Origin: Bacillus sp. FJAT-29937
GTDB lineage: Bacteria; Bacillota; Bacilli; Bacillales; Cytobacillaceae
Assembly: GCF_001509555.1 (NCBI RefSeq)
Contig: NZ_LMAS01000001.1
Location: forward strand, 342,971-406,970
Reading direction: 5' to 3'
DNA: 64,000 nucleotides
Shown here: one piece after another, positions 54,858 through 64,000 of the stretch
How positions within the stretch are numbered: the first letter of the stretch is position 1
How the letters are laid out: each line of letters begins with the position of its first letter
Translations under genes and position numbers: made by a program
Notes under the pieces: generated by a model
Database searches by the model: none
Seen by the model: the letters and a program-made list of their open reading frames with translations, nothing else
What the model was told of the DNA's origin: nothing

Positions 54858-55061
54858 AAGCTTTCACCTCACGTTCTCAAAAACAGTATACGCCTAGAAG
54901 TTTAGATTGTGACAAAAGCCTATTTTCTTTCATAGAATCATAAAATGCCCACTTATATAAAAAGATTCCATATTTATATGTATTCATTTATTCCTTACTT
55001 CATTAAAGATTTTTGTAAAAGCCTAATATAAACCCTGCTGAATCCTGTCAATAAAATATAA

Positions 55062-55091
55062 AGGGCTCTGCTTCCTAAAAAGCAGAACCCT
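55062..55091 (-). terminator. Terminator of miaA-hfq
   Basis: Twelve-base stem with one G-U (AGGGTTCTGCTT / AAGCAGAGCCCT), followed by TTATATTTTATT on the minus strand. Confidence 0.85.
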
Positions 55092-55110
55092 ATTTCAACG
55101 CGGATAGCAA

Positions 55111-55341
55111 TTATTGGTTTTCCATATCGATTTGAACATTACGCTGAGGCGCGAATGTAGAAATGGCATGTTTATATACAAGCTGTTGCTTTCCTTCAGA
55201 TTCAAAAAGAACCGTGAAATTATCAAAGCCCTTTATTTGACCTCTAATCTGGAACCCGTTTAATAAAAACACGGTTACATTTGTATTTTCCTTGCGAAGC
55301 TGGTTTAAAAATTGGTCTTGAATATTAATAGATGTTTTCAT
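55111..55341 (-). CDS. hfq: RNA chaperone Hfq
   Basis: A 76-residue Sm-like hexameric RNA chaperone: [15 protein letters not shown], Sm1 with [23 protein letters not shown], and Sm2 [10 protein letters not shown]. It follows miaA by 27 bases, as in most Bacilli. Confidence 0.96.
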   Translation of the reverse strand: MKTSINIQDQFLNQLRKENTNVTVFLLNGFQIRGQIKGFDNFTVLFESEGKQQLVYKHAISTFAPQRNVQIDMENQ

Positions 55342-55368
55342 CTTATATCCTCCTCTTTTATCTCTACT

Positions 55369-56340
55369 CTATGTATTCGATTTTATTTGCAGCTTTCCTT
55401 CAATATGCGTTGAAATTTCCGCAAGTTTTTTTTCAAGCATGCCTGTATTGACAACATCCGACATATCAAACCAATCAACATTCATTTTATTTCGAAACCA
55501 TGTCAGCTGCCTTTTTGCATACCGGCGGGAATTCTGCTTTAACTGAGAAATCGTTTCCTCTAATGAAATGCTATGGCTAAAATATTCATAGAGTTCCTTA
55601 TAGCCGATTGCCTGAATCGATTGGCAATCTTTAATTCCTTCGTTAAATAACCTTTCAACCTCGGCAAGAAGTCCTTCATTAATCATTAAATCCACTCTCG
55701 TATTGATTCGCTGATATAATATTTCCCTATCCATTGTTAACCCAATAACCGCTGCATTATACATCAGCTCTGGCTTCTGGTTTTCCTGTAATTCGTTTAT
55801 CGTTTTTCCAGTACAGTGAAATACTTCCAATGCTCTTATCACTCGGCGGACATTATTAGGATGAATTCTTTCTGCGCTTACGGGATCAATCTTGCATAAT
55901 TCGAGATGTACACTTTCATTCCCTTCGGCCTCTGCCTTTTTTTCAAGCATCAGACGAAAGGCCTCATCAGACGGGGCATCTGAGAAGTGATAATCGTAAA
56001 TAACGGATTGGATATATAAACCCGTTCCGCCCACAATCATTGGCAATTTCCCTCTTAAAGTAATTTCTGTGATTTTTTCTCTGACAAGTTCCTGAAATTC
56101 TGCAACAGAAAAAGGCTCCATTGGATCTTTAATATCAATTAAATGATGAGGAATTCCTTCCATTTCATCCGGTTTAATTTTTGCTGTGCCAATATCCATT
56201 CCTTTATAGATCTGCATTGAATCACCGCTAATAATTTCTCCATTCAAACGCTTAGCCAATTCAACACTTAGCTTCGTTTTCCCTACCGCAGTTGGCCCAA
56301 TAAGCACAACAAGCTTTTCTTTTTCCATAAATCTGTTCAC
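55369..56340 (-). CDS. miaA: tRNA dimethylallyltransferase MiaA
   Basis: Adds dimethylallyl to A37 of tRNAs that read UNN codons. Walker A GPTAVGKTK, SGDSMQIYKGMDIGTAK, VGGTGLYIQS and RRYAKRQLTWFRN are present. 323 residues from the GTG at 56340; ATG 56328 is an alternative start. The first gene of miaA-hfq. Confidence 0.95.
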   Translation of the reverse strand: MNRFMEKEKLVVLIGPTAVGKTKLSVELAKRLNGEIISGDSMQIYKGMDIGTAKIKPDEMEGIPHHLIDIKDPMEPFSVAEFQELVREKITEITLRGKLPMIVGGTGLYIQSVIYDYHFSDAPSDEAFRLMLEKKAEAEGNESVHLELCKIDPVSAERIHPNNVRRVIRALEVFHCTGKTINELQENQKPELMYNAAVIGLTMDREILYQRINTRVDLMINEGLLAEVERLFNEGIKDCQSIQAIGYKELYEYFSHSISLEETISQLKQNSRRYAKRQLTWFRNKMNVDWFDMSDVVNTGMLEKKLAEISTHIEGKLQIKSNT

Positions 56341-56683
56341 ACTGCCTTTATAGAACTACGTTAGTCAAAAGCACCTTAATACGAAAGGGCAAAGGCGCTG
56401 TCCTTCCTATAGTATCATAAACATAAACGACTTTCAGTTGTTATGCCTGTAAATAGATGGATACATTTTTCACATTTAAATATTATTGACATAATTCCAA
56501 TGATTTATTCAATATTCTACTCTATTAAAATTTTTCACGTTTAATGGTTTTATTTTCATGTTTCATTACAATTTATTAACGATTTCATAACAATTCAATG
56601 GATACCCCCTAAATCATGATAGTTTAGTAGAAGAATATCGAGAGTAGTTAGATATTCAGTAATAGATTAGGTGGGAATAATTA
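56341..56683. other. Divergent spacer between miaA and mreB-like gene
   Basis: About 340 bases with no gene. AT-rich; ACCCCCTAA at 56604-56612 recalls the -35 of sigma-I promoters, which drive mreBH in B. subtilis, but no matching -10 is found at the expected spacing. Confidence 0.5.
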
Positions 56684-57691
56684 ATGATGACAACTTCTGA
56701 TTTAGGCATTGATTTAGGGACAGCTAATATCTTAGTATATAGTAAAAATAAAGGAATCACTTTTAATGAGCCTTCTGTTGTAGCACTTGATACGAATACG
56801 AAAAAGGTGTTGGCTGTAGGAAAAGAAGCAAAAGAAATGATCGGGAAAACACCCGGAAGAATTATTGCTATTCGCCCATTAAAGGATGGCGTCATAGCTG
56901 ATTATGATACGACAACTGAAATGCTGCGATATGTCATTGCAAAAGCAACAAAAAAGGCTGGCTTTGCCATTAGAAAACCAAATGTAGTAATTTGTACTCC
57001 ATCAGGCTCAACAAGTGTTGAAAGAAGAGCTATACATGATGCTGTTCGTCATGCAGGTGCAAAACATGTACATTTAATAGAGGAACCCGTAGCTGCGGCG
57101 ATTGGAGCTGGCTTACCTGTAGATGAACCTATCGCCAACGTAGTAGTGGACATCGGCGGTGGATCGACGGAGGTAGCTATCATATCCTATGGCGGTGTTG
57201 TTGCCTGTCATTCTATTCGTGTGGGCGGTGATAGATTAGATGAGGATATTATCCAATTTGTTCGGAAAGATTTTAACGTTTTAATTGGAGAACGAACAGC
57301 TGAGAAAGTTAAAATGGAAATTGGTTATGCACTTATAGATCATGATGAATTAAAAATGGAAATTCGCGGAAGGGATCTTGTTACAGGCCTTCCGAAAACT
57401 ATTACTTTATCATCTTATACCGTACGGGATGCTATTAAAGAATCGTTGCTTCACATACTTGAGGCCATTCGTGCCACTTTAGAAGAGAGTCCTGCTGAAT
57501 TATCTGGAGATATCGTTGATAGAGGTGTTATTCTATCGGGGGGCGGCGCACTCATAAACGGAATGCAGGAATGGCTTTCCACGGAAATTTCTGTTCCTGT
57601 TCATCTCGCTCCAAGTCCGCTTGAATCAGTTGCGATTGGGACAGGCAAGGCATTGAAGTATATCGGTAAATTACAAACTGCTATTAAATAA
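56684..57691 (+). CDS. mreBH: MreB-family actin homologue (MreBH-like)
   Basis: A 335-residue bacterial actin that steers cell-wall elongation enzymes. Phosphate 1 [10 protein letters not shown], the MreB signature [15 protein letters not shown], phosphate 2 [12 protein letters not shown] and adenosine motif ILSGGGALI are intact. The length and the lone divergent setting next to miaA-hfq favour MreBH over MreB or Mbl. In B. subtilis, MreBH directs LytE. Confidence 0.85.
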   Translation: MMTTSDLGIDLGTANILVYSKNKGITFNEPSVVALDTNTKKVLAVGKEAKEMIGKTPGRIIAIRPLKDGVIADYDTTTEMLRYVIAKATKKAGFAIRKPNVVICTPSGSTSVERRAIHDAVRHAGAKHVHLIEEPVAAAIGAGLPVDEPIANVVVDIGGGSTEVAIISYGGVVACHSIRVGGDRLDEDIIQFVRKDFNVLIGERTAEKVKMEIGYALIDHDELKMEIRGRDLVTGLPKTITLSSYTVRDAIKESLLHILEAIRATLEESPAELSGDIVDRGVILSGGGALINGMQEWLSTEISVPVHLAPSPLESVAIGTGKALKYIGKLQTAIK

Positions 57692-57697
57692 AGGATT

Positions 57698-57731
57698 AAG
57701 GGAGCATTATTCATACGGATAATGCTCCCTT
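57698..57731 (+). terminator. Terminator of the mreB-like gene
   Basis: Thirteen-base stem AAGGGAGCATTAT / ATAATGCTCCCTT with an eight-base loop, followed by TATT. Confidence 0.85.
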
Positions 57732-57869
57732 TATTAACTTTAGTTTACATAATAAAATTATTGACATGTTATTGATGTTGGTGTCGATAAATCTTTTAAA
57801 AAATCTACCATCATTCGTAAAATTAATATGTTTAATAATATTCATTTAGACAATAGAAGGTATTGCCAT

Positions 57870-58010
57870 TCATAATTTTAATCCTAATTTCTTCTTTAAC
57901 GGGATACTGTAGCAGTCATCACACACTCCATTATTATCTAGATACTCACGTTCATCTGTTATCTCCAAGGTGCAATTCGAGCAAATCCATTTTTCAAATA
58001 CTTGCTCCAT
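57870..58010 (-). CDS. Small zinc-ribbon-like protein
   Basis: A 46-residue protein I do not recognise by name, with two CxxC knuckles (CSNC and CDDC, 18 residues apart) that could bind zinc. I start at ATG 58010 because AAGGAG lies eight bases upstream; upstream in-frame starts at 58031 and 58055 lack this. It stands alone between two plus-strand genes. Confidence 0.65.
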   Translation of the reverse strand: MEQVFEKWICSNCTLEITDEREYLDNNGVCDDCYSIPLKKKLGLKL

Positions 58011-58152
58011 TGCCTCATCTCCTTTTTTCATACATAATTCGGGAGATTCAAGCAAATTCCTGCAACAATTTTATAAATTTCTTCAAATTCCACATTGAAT
58101 AATTCTACAAAATACTCAGCATCCTATATATGTGTTAAGGAGGTGATATGAA

Positions 58153-58314
58153 TTGTCAAATCCAGCTAATGATAATAAGAAGCAAAAAAATATATCATTT
58201 AGTAATAGTAAAGACTCAGGGTCAGAATATCATAGAGAACATGCGGGTCATGTTGAAGGATACGGTGAAACGTACCCAACTGCTAAAAATATGTCTAATA
58301 CGAATGACCAATAA
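58153..58314 (+). CDS. Small hydrophilic protein, possibly spore-associated
   Basis: A 53-residue frame from TTG 58153 with a perfect AAGGAGGTGA six bases before it and a terminator 13 bases after. The product is Asn/Ser/Lys-rich with no hydrophobic stretch (SNPANDNKKQKNISFSNSK, HAGHVEGYGETYP), the composition of small acid-soluble spore proteins, though I do not recognise a family. A second frame from ATG 58148 overlaps but is less plausible. Confidence 0.6.
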   Translation: MSNPANDNKKQKNISFSNSKDSGSEYHREHAGHVEGYGETYPTAKNMSNTNDQ

Positions 58315-58326
58315 TTATTAATTTTC

Positions 58327-58355
58327 AAGAGTGAATAAGATTATAGTTCACTCTT
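58327..58355 (+). terminator. Terminator of the small hydrophilic gene
   Basis: Nine-base perfect stem AAGAGTGAA / TTCACTCTT, followed by TTTCA. Confidence 0.82.
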
Positions 58356-58477
58356 TTTCACATATTTCGAAAGATTTTTACTAAAAGAATTACTAATTGT
58401 TTTTCCAATCTAATTGCTGCATTACATTTCTTGTTGTAAAACTAAATATTGTCAAAATGTAGTCAAACTATGAAAAA

Positions 58478-58520
58478 AACCATTGAAGAATCTTATTTTA
58501 TCAAGATTTCTTCAATGGTT
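58478..58520 (-). terminator. Terminator of mutSL
   Basis: Thirteen-base perfect stem AACCATTGAAGAA / TTCTTCAATGGTT, followed on the minus strand by TTTTT. It closes five bases before the mutL stop codon region. Confidence 0.85.
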
Positions 58521-58524
58521 TACA

Positions 58525-60381
58525 TTACATAACTCTTTTAAACATCTTCTCCATCTCGTACGTCGAGTACTGAATAATTATCGGACGCCCATGTGGACAG
58601 GTGAAGGGGTCAGATGTCTGTCTTAATTCATCAAGCAAGGCTTGAATTTCATCATTCCTTAAATGATGGTTAGCTTTGATAGAAGCCTTGCAGCTCATCA
58701 TGATCGCAGCTTCTTCCCTTAGCTTCTTAATATTAACCCTCTTCATTGATAGGAGCTGCTCAATCATATCCTCAATAATCTCCTTCTCTTCCCCTTTAGG
58801 AAGCCATTGAGGATGAGAGCGGATAATAAAGCTATTATGGCCAAACGGCTCGAGGAAAACGCCAACTCTTTCCAATTCACCTTTATATTCATTAATTTTT
58901 ATATACTCATCTGTTGAGTAATCAAAGGTTAACGGAATGAGCATATCTTGCAGCTCACTCGCTACTTGTCCAACCTTTTCTTTAAAAAACTCATATTTAA
59001 TGCGCTCTTGTGCAGCATGCTGATCGATGATATATAATCCCTTCTCATTTTGAGCGAAAATATACGTTCCGTGCATTTGTCCAATAGGGTATAACGGTGG
59101 AATTCGCGTTCGCTCTTGCTGATCTATTCTTACCATATTTGAGTTCTCTATTGTTTCAGCACTTTCTTCATATGTGCTTAAATCCTGTTCAACATAAGTT
59201 GAGATCATTTCCGGCATTGGCTCCACATCATCTGTTGTCAGCTCAGTTGTCAATCTTTCTTCCTTAACAATATAAGCTGGCTGAACAAACCTTTCCTCAT
59301 TAATTACCTTTCTCTCAGGAATATGATCTAATTGCAAAAAGGTTTGTTCCTGTTTTGGTTTAATTGACTTTGGCTCGGTAAATCCTGCCGGAATCAGCTC
59401 TTCTTTCTTAAAAGCGGCTTTTATTGATTGAATGACAAGTTCATATAATTCCAGCTCCTTACTTAAACGGACTTCCATTTTTGAAGGATGGACATTGACA
59501 TCAACAAGTAAAGGATCCATATGAATATTAATTAATGCAATAGGATATCGACCAATAGGAAGAAGGGTATGGTAGCCTTCCTGAATTGCCTTTGCTAAAG
59601 CATAGTTCTTTATGAATCTGCCATTGATCATCGTTGAAATATAGTTTCTGGACGCTCTTGTAACTTCAGGATAGGCAGCATAACCGCTAATTTGGAAATC
59701 CAGAGAGCTTGCTTGTATAGGTATCATTTTTTTCACGATATTCATTCCGTAAATAGCAGCTAGAACCTGGCGAACATCTCCATTCCCATTCGTATGAAGC
59801 AGCTTTCGGTCATTATGAATAAGCCGGATTGATACTTCTGGATGTGCAAGAGCCAATCGATTAACCACATCCGTTATATTACCAAGCTCAGTATGAATGG
59901 TTTTCATATATTTTAAACGTGCAGGTGTGTTAAAGAATAAATCAGAAACAATTAAATCTGTCCCTTTTCTAGCAGGCGCTTTTTCTACCGCTCCAATTTT
60001 ACCGCCTTCAACCACAACTTTTGCACCGATATCTCCAGTGGAGGTTTTCATTTCAACCTTTGAAACGGAAGCAATACTTGGCAATGCTTCCCCCCGGAAA
60101 CCTAGCGTACGAATGCGAAATAAGTCATTTTCATCCTTTATTTTGCTTGTCGCGTGGCGCTGGAAAGCAGTTAGGACATCCTCTTCAGCAATTCCGTCCC
60201 CGTTATCTATGATCCGAATTTTGGCCAATCCAGCTTCTTCAGTTTCAATTTCAATAATTGTACTCCCTGCATCAATCGAATTTTCCACTAGTTCCTTTAC
60301 AACGGATGCTGGTCGCTCCACAACCTCGCCTGCTGCTATTTTATTTGAAAGTGCATCATCAAGTTGAATTATTTTCCCCAT
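58525..60381 (-). CDS. mutL: DNA mismatch repair protein MutL
   Basis: A 618-residue GHKL ATPase and latent endonuclease of mismatch repair. ATP motifs [17 protein letters not shown] and TLGFRGEAL are at the N-terminus; the C-terminal nuclease motif [12 protein letters not shown] and the CPHGRPIII end mark the endonuclease-type MutL of Bacilli. It follows mutS by 49 bases in the same operon. Confidence 0.96.
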   Translation of the reverse strand: MGKIIQLDDALSNKIAAGEVVERPASVVKELVENSIDAGSTIIEIETEEAGLAKIRIIDNGDGIAEEDVLTAFQRHATSKIKDENDLFRIRTLGFRGEALPSIASVSKVEMKTSTGDIGAKVVVEGGKIGAVEKAPARKGTDLIVSDLFFNTPARLKYMKTIHTELGNITDVVNRLALAHPEVSIRLIHNDRKLLHTNGNGDVRQVLAAIYGMNIVKKMIPIQASSLDFQISGYAAYPEVTRASRNYISTMINGRFIKNYALAKAIQEGYHTLLPIGRYPIALINIHMDPLLVDVNVHPSKMEVRLSKELELYELVIQSIKAAFKKEELIPAGFTEPKSIKPKQEQTFLQLDHIPERKVINEERFVQPAYIVKEERLTTELTTDDVEPMPEMISTYVEQDLSTYEESAETIENSNMVRIDQQERTRIPPLYPIGQMHGTYIFAQNEKGLYIIDQHAAQERIKYEFFKEKVGQVASELQDMLIPLTFDYSTDEYIKINEYKGELERVGVFLEPFGHNSFIIRSHPQWLPKGEEKEIIEDMIEQLLSMKRVNIKKLREEAAIMMSCKASIKANHHLRNDEIQALLDELRQTSDPFTCPHGRPIIIQYSTYEMEKMFKRVM

Positions 60382-60430
60382 GCCTTTTCACCTCCAATTT
60401 TGAATGTCTTCCGTGAATTTCCAGGGACAT

Positions 60431-63031
60431 TTATCCTTTTAGTTTTTTATGGAGTTCATAAAGGATGTTTAATGCTTGCATTGGTGTCATATCCAAAATA
60501 TCAAGTGTTTTTACTTGTTCCAATGCTTGCTTTTCCTTAGAATTGACAGGTTTTTCTTTTACTAGTATTGGTTCGTCAAAGAATGAAAGCTGGGAATCGG
60601 ACTCTGCTGGCGGTTGTGTTTCTTTTTTTGCCGGTACAGAAGCATGTACTGGTACCTTTTGCTCGAAGCCTGTTAAAATCTCGTTTGCTCGATGAATTAG
60701 TTCTTCAGGCAATTCAGCAAGTTGAGCAACATGAATACCATAGCTTTTATCCGCTGCTCCTTCTTTAATCTTATGAAGGAAGACAACTTTCCCGTTTTGT
60801 TCAACGGCACTGACATGCACATTTTTTAATTTTTCAAGACTCTCTTCCAAAACCGTTAATTCATGGTAATGCGTAGAAAATAATGTTTTCGCTCCAATTC
60901 GATCGTGGATATACTCAATCATCGCTTGAGCTAACGCCATTCCATCATATGTGGATGTACCGCGCCCGATTTCATCAAAGAGAATAAGACTGTTTTGCGT
61001 TGCATGAACAATAGCATTTTTCGCTTCAAGCATTTCAACCATAAAGGTACTTTGGCCTGAAATTAAATCATCTGCTGCACCAATTCTTGTAAAAACTTGA
61101 TCAAAAATTGGCAAAACCGCCTCCGAGGCTGGAACATAACAGCCAATTTGCGCAAGGATTGCTGTAAGGGCAATTTGTCTCATAAATGTACTTTTCCCCG
61201 ACATATTAGGACCTGTGATTAAGAACATCTCACTTTCAGCGTCCATATAACAATCATTTGGTACATACTCCTGGGCATTCATTACCTTTTCAACGACTGG
61301 ATGCCTTCCATCCTTGATCATTAATCTGCTTTCCTTCGAAAACAATGGCTTCACATAATGTCTCTCTTCACTTACAGTTGCAAAGCATTGAAGAACATCA
61401 AGCTCACTTATTAATTTAGCTAACACCTGCAGCCTAGGGATAAATCCCTTAATATGCTCACGAAGACTTAAGAAAAGCTCATATTCAAGCTCAACACTTT
61501 TTTCCTCTGCCTGCAGGATCAGTGCTTCTTTTTCTTTAAGCTCTGGTGTAATAAATCTTTCTGCATTTGTTAACGTCTGCTTCCTCTCATATTGGCCTTC
61601 TTGGAGATGATGAAGATTGGCACGAGTCACCTCGATATAATAGCCAAAAACGCGGTTATAGCCGACTTTAAGAGATTTAATACCCGTCTTCTCCCGCTCC
61701 TGTTTCTCAAGCTGGGCAATCCATGTCTTTCCATTTCGAGTGGCATCACGGAACTTATCTAGTTCTTCATTATAGCCATCCTTTATCATATTCCCGTCTT
61801 TAACAGAAATCGGTGGATTTTCTGCAATGGCTCTTTCAAGCAAATCAACAATTTCTTCACATGGATCAAGACGATTAGAGAAATTCTGAGCCTCTGTACT
61901 TGAAAGTTTCATTAAGAGATTCTTTATTCCAGGAATTTGCAGTAAAGATCTTCTGAGCTGGATTAAATCCCGGGCATTCACATTACCGAAGGCGACCCTT
62001 CCTGCAAGCCGTTCCAGGTCATAGACCTCCTTCAAGTTCTCTCTAAGTTCTTCCCTTTCAAAATACAGCGTTTTAAATGTTTCAACTAGATTCTGCCGAC
62101 GTATAATTTCCTCTTCATTCACAAGAGGACGATCGATCCATTGTTTTAATAATCGGCCCCCCATGGCTGTCTGTGTTTCATCTAAAAGCCAAAGCAATGA
62201 CCCCTTTTTTCCTTTGGAACGTATCGTTTCAGTTAACTCAAGATTCCGCTTTGAGAAATAATCGATTTTCATATAATGATGTGTTTGATAGATTGTAACT
62301 TTCTGCAGATGATCTAAGCTTCTCTTTTGTGTTCGATAAAGATAGTTAATCAGTCTGGAAATGGTTTGCTGAAACTTGTCCTGATTAATATCTTCAAGCA
62401 AATGTTCGTAGTGATTCTTTTGTAAATGATCATTCTCTATGGAAAAGGTCATTTCAGTCCGTTCTTTCATTTTCTGCTGCCATTCCTCATTAAAGCTGGA
62501 GGAAACGACAACTTCCTTCGCACCTAAAAGCGAAATTTCATTTAACACTTCATCAAAACCTGAAGTCAGCAGGGTAACCTTCGTTTCTCCAGTAGAAAGA
62601 TCACTAAAGGCAAATCCAAAAGAACCATCATCAAAATGTGTAATAGAAGCTATATAATTATTTTCCTTGTCATGAAGACCTTTCCCCTCCATCATCGTCC
62701 CAGGGGTAATCAGCTGCACGACCTCTCTCTTCACAACACCTTTAGCTTGTTTCGGATCTTCCGTTTGCTCACAAATTGCTACTTTATATCCCTTTTCTAT
62801 TAATTGTTCAACATAGCCGGGAGCAGAATGGTAGGGGACGCCACACATCGGAATACGATCCTCCGAGCCCCCTTCTCTGCTAGTTAACGTGATCTCAAGT
62901 TCCTGTGAAGCTTTAATAGCATCTTCAAAAAACATCTCGTAAAAATCACCAAGACGAAAAAATAAAAAGGCATCCTGATAATCTGCCTTTACACTTAAAT
63001 ATTGCTGTATCATAGGCGTATAACCTGCCAT
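60431..63031 (-). CDS. mutS: DNA mismatch repair protein MutS
   Basis: Mismatch-recognition ATPase, 866 residues. The mismatch-binding [11 protein letters not shown] is near residue 26; Walker [24 protein letters not shown] and [11 protein letters not shown] lie in the ATPase part. A C-terminal stretch (LSFFDEP) resembles the beta-clamp-binding motif. The start is ATG 63031, with GGAGG upstream, matching B. subtilis [12 protein letters not shown]. Confidence 0.97.
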   Translation of the reverse strand: MAGYTPMIQQYLSVKADYQDAFLFFRLGDFYEMFFEDAIKASQELEITLTSREGGSEDRIPMCGVPYHSAPGYVEQLIEKGYKVAICEQTEDPKQAKGVVKREVVQLITPGTMMEGKGLHDKENNYIASITHFDDGSFGFAFSDLSTGETKVTLLTSGFDEVLNEISLLGAKEVVVSSSFNEEWQQKMKERTEMTFSIENDHLQKNHYEHLLEDINQDKFQQTISRLINYLYRTQKRSLDHLQKVTIYQTHHYMKIDYFSKRNLELTETIRSKGKKGSLLWLLDETQTAMGGRLLKQWIDRPLVNEEEIIRRQNLVETFKTLYFEREELRENLKEVYDLERLAGRVAFGNVNARDLIQLRRSLLQIPGIKNLLMKLSSTEAQNFSNRLDPCEEIVDLLERAIAENPPISVKDGNMIKDGYNEELDKFRDATRNGKTWIAQLEKQEREKTGIKSLKVGYNRVFGYYIEVTRANLHHLQEGQYERKQTLTNAERFITPELKEKEALILQAEEKSVELEYELFLSLREHIKGFIPRLQVLAKLISELDVLQCFATVSEERHYVKPLFSKESRLMIKDGRHPVVEKVMNAQEYVPNDCYMDAESEMFLITGPNMSGKSTFMRQIALTAILAQIGCYVPASEAVLPIFDQVFTRIGAADDLISGQSTFMVEMLEAKNAIVHATQNSLILFDEIGRGTSTYDGMALAQAMIEYIHDRIGAKTLFSTHYHELTVLEESLEKLKNVHVSAVEQNGKVVFLHKIKEGAADKSYGIHVAQLAELPEELIHRANEILTGFEQKVPVHASVPAKKETQPPAESDSQLSFFDEPILVKEKPVNSKEKQALEQVKTLDILDMTPMQALNILYELHKKLKG

Positions 63032-63147
63032 AGTATCCTCCAATGTAACAAAAATATCTTTATGAATATATTTATTTCAGCAGCTTCTGCTGAAAATGAT
63101 ATTCTCATTATAACATAATCCTCTAAAATGAATGTTCTGACAAAATT

Positions 63148-63184
63148 AAAATGCAGCAATCCTTTAAAAAGATTGCTGCATTTT
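63148..63184 (-). terminator. Terminator of the LysE-type exporter gene
   Basis: Fourteen-base perfect stem AAAATGCAGCAATC / GATTGCTGCATTTT with a nine-base loop, followed on the minus strand by AATTTTG. Confidence 0.85.
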
Positions 63185-63208
63185 ACTAGACTGATTAATA
63201 CTGACAAA

Positions 63209-63835
63209 TTAGTTTTTTTCCAAAGCCAGTTTTAAGCCAAAAAGAATAAGAATGCCTCCTGTTAACCCTTCTACCGCCTTCATTGTAGAAGGTTTTTTCA
63301 TAAATGCACTAATATAATTAATTAAGTAAATGTAGAAAATAAACCATATGAGAGTTAAGACTGTATAGGTTAAGCCCAACGCTAAAAATTCAAGAAAAGC
63401 ATTATCTCCTTTACCGGCAAATTGAGGCAAAAAGGTCAAAAAGAATACGGCTACCTTTGGATTAAGTAGATTTGTCAGGAAGCCTTGACGGTAGTAAGAT
63501 GTATTTTTATATTTATCTTCTTGATTAGTATTTTGGCTTGTCTGAGGATGTTTTTTCAAAATAAATAGGATTGATTTACAGCCAAGATAGATTAAATAAA
63601 TGGCACCAACATATTTTAATATTGAAAATAGGAAGGCTGACTTAACAATAAGAGCAGACAAACCAAATACAGCTGCTAGTGTATGAATGAGTAGAGCAGT
63701 AAGAGTCCCAAAGGTAGTTTTCATTCCTGCAGCGGTTCGTTTTGAAATCGTATTTTTCGTAATAATGGCTGTATCAGGACCTGGCAAAATAATTAACATA
63801 ATACACATAAAGATAAAAAGCCAATAATTTTCCAC
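63209..63835 (-). CDS. LysE/RhtB family amino-acid exporter
   Basis: A 208-residue membrane protein with six hydrophobic helices. The family motif LPGPDTAIITKNTISKRTAAGMKTT is at residues ~18-42, with YRQGFLTNLLNPKVAVFFLTFLPQF in the middle. It exports amino acids or analogues; the substrate cannot be told. The start is GTG 63835 after GGGAGG. It is a lone gene inserted between cotE and mutS, which are adjacent in B. subtilis. Confidence 0.92.
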   Translation of the reverse strand: MENYWLFIFMCIMLIILPGPDTAIITKNTISKRTAAGMKTTFGTLTALLIHTLAAVFGLSALIVKSAFLFSILKYVGAIYLIYLGCKSILFILKKHPQTSQNTNQEDKYKNTSYYRQGFLTNLLNPKVAVFFLTFLPQFAGKGDNAFLEFLALGLTYTVLTLIWFIFYIYLINYISAFMKKPSTMKAVEGLTGGILILFGLKLALEKN

Positions 63836-63917
63836 TTGATTAACCTCCCATTAAATTTTTATTCATTATATAACAAGTTTGAATATTTAAACATATATTC
63901 TTTTAATAAAAAAGAAA

Positions 63918-63941
63918 AACTAGGAGCAAAACCTCCTAGTT
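63918..63941 (-). terminator. Terminator of cotE
   Basis: Nine-base perfect stem AACTAGGAG / CTCCTAGTT with a six-base loop, followed on the minus strand by TTTTTCTTTTTT. Confidence 0.85.
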
Positions 63942-63946
63942 AACTT

Positions 63947-64000
63947 TTATTCCTCTTCATCTCCAACTAAGAAATCTGGATTTAAATCTTCAAACTCTTC
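63947..64000 (-). CDS. cotE: Spore coat morphogenetic protein CotE, C-terminal end (partial)
   Basis: The last 17 codons of a gene that enters from outside the window. The end EDLNPDFLVGDEEE is the acidic tail of CotE as I recall it, and cotE lies just before mutSL in B. subtilis, so name and place agree. CotE directs outer coat assembly on the spore. Confidence 0.72.
   Translation of the reverse strand, partial: EEFEDLNPDFLVGDEEE

Noticed and set aside
56604-56641. Sigma-I promoter for the mreB-like gene
   Set aside because: A good ACCCCC -35 is present, but the nearest CGA -10 is about 29 bases away, too far.

Overview
The window looks like a chromosome segment of a low-GC, endospore-forming Bacillaceae member. 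Typical Bacillus blocks are present in Bacillus order: lexA-yneA-yneB-ynzC-tkt-sirA-yneF, ccdA-yneI-ccdC-yneK, and glnA-glnR-ynbB-hflX-spoVK-hfq-miaA, then mreB-like, mutL-mutS and the tail of cotE. Sporulation functions (Spo0E-like, SirA, SpoVK, CotE) support a spore-former. I do not name a species. Everything is read from sequence alone; family names rest on remembered motifs and no search was run.

Layout. 0-2.4 kb: two-subunit L-serine dehydratase (sdaAB, sdaAA) behind a YheO-like regulator with two matching palindromes in front of it. 2.4-8.1 kb: lipoteichoic acid synthase, small membrane protein, lipoprotein, M42 peptidase and a LysM-NlpC/P60 cell-wall hydrolase. 8.3-15.3 kb: selB with a DUF71/Dph6-like PP-loop gene, then sbcC-sbcD. 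15.5-18.7 kb: cold-shock protein, YvrJ peptide, holin-like protein, membrane-anchored thermonuclease with Excalibur domain, and a Uma2 protein. 18.8-35.2 kb: a 16-kb ethanolamine-utilisation microcompartment cluster, all on the minus strand. 35.5 kb: a selenocysteine tRNA gene. 35.8 kb to the end: Bacillus backbone.

The ethanolamine cluster is the main point of interest. In transcription order it reads eutB2 (broken by an in-frame TAA), eutC2, eutW, eutV, eutH, eutS, eutP, eutA, eutB1, eutC1, eutL, eutE, eutM, pduL, a Firmicute eut gene of unknown function, eutN, a tailed BMC-H shell gene, and a malate dehydrogenase homologue. EutBC cleaves ethanolamine to acetaldehyde and ammonia, EutE makes acetyl-CoA with NADH, and PduL makes acetyl phosphate. 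No EutG-type alcohol dehydrogenase is present, and the malate dehydrogenase sits where an NADH-recycling enzyme would be useful. EutW/EutV is a histidine kinase plus ANTAR antiterminator. I found hexaloop hairpins overlapping intrinsic terminators in the leaders of eutH and eutA, and a weaker one before eutB2, which fit EutV targets. EutVW has its own near-perfect sigma-A promoter.

The genes tie together at several points. Several cargo proteins (PduL, the unknown eut protein, EutE, both EutC) share a short terminal amphipathic helix pattern like encapsulation peptides. selB and tRNA-Sec imply selenoprotein synthesis, but selA, selD and any obvious selenoprotein are outside the window. LexA boxes, GlnR boxes and many hairpin terminators delimit the housekeeping operons.
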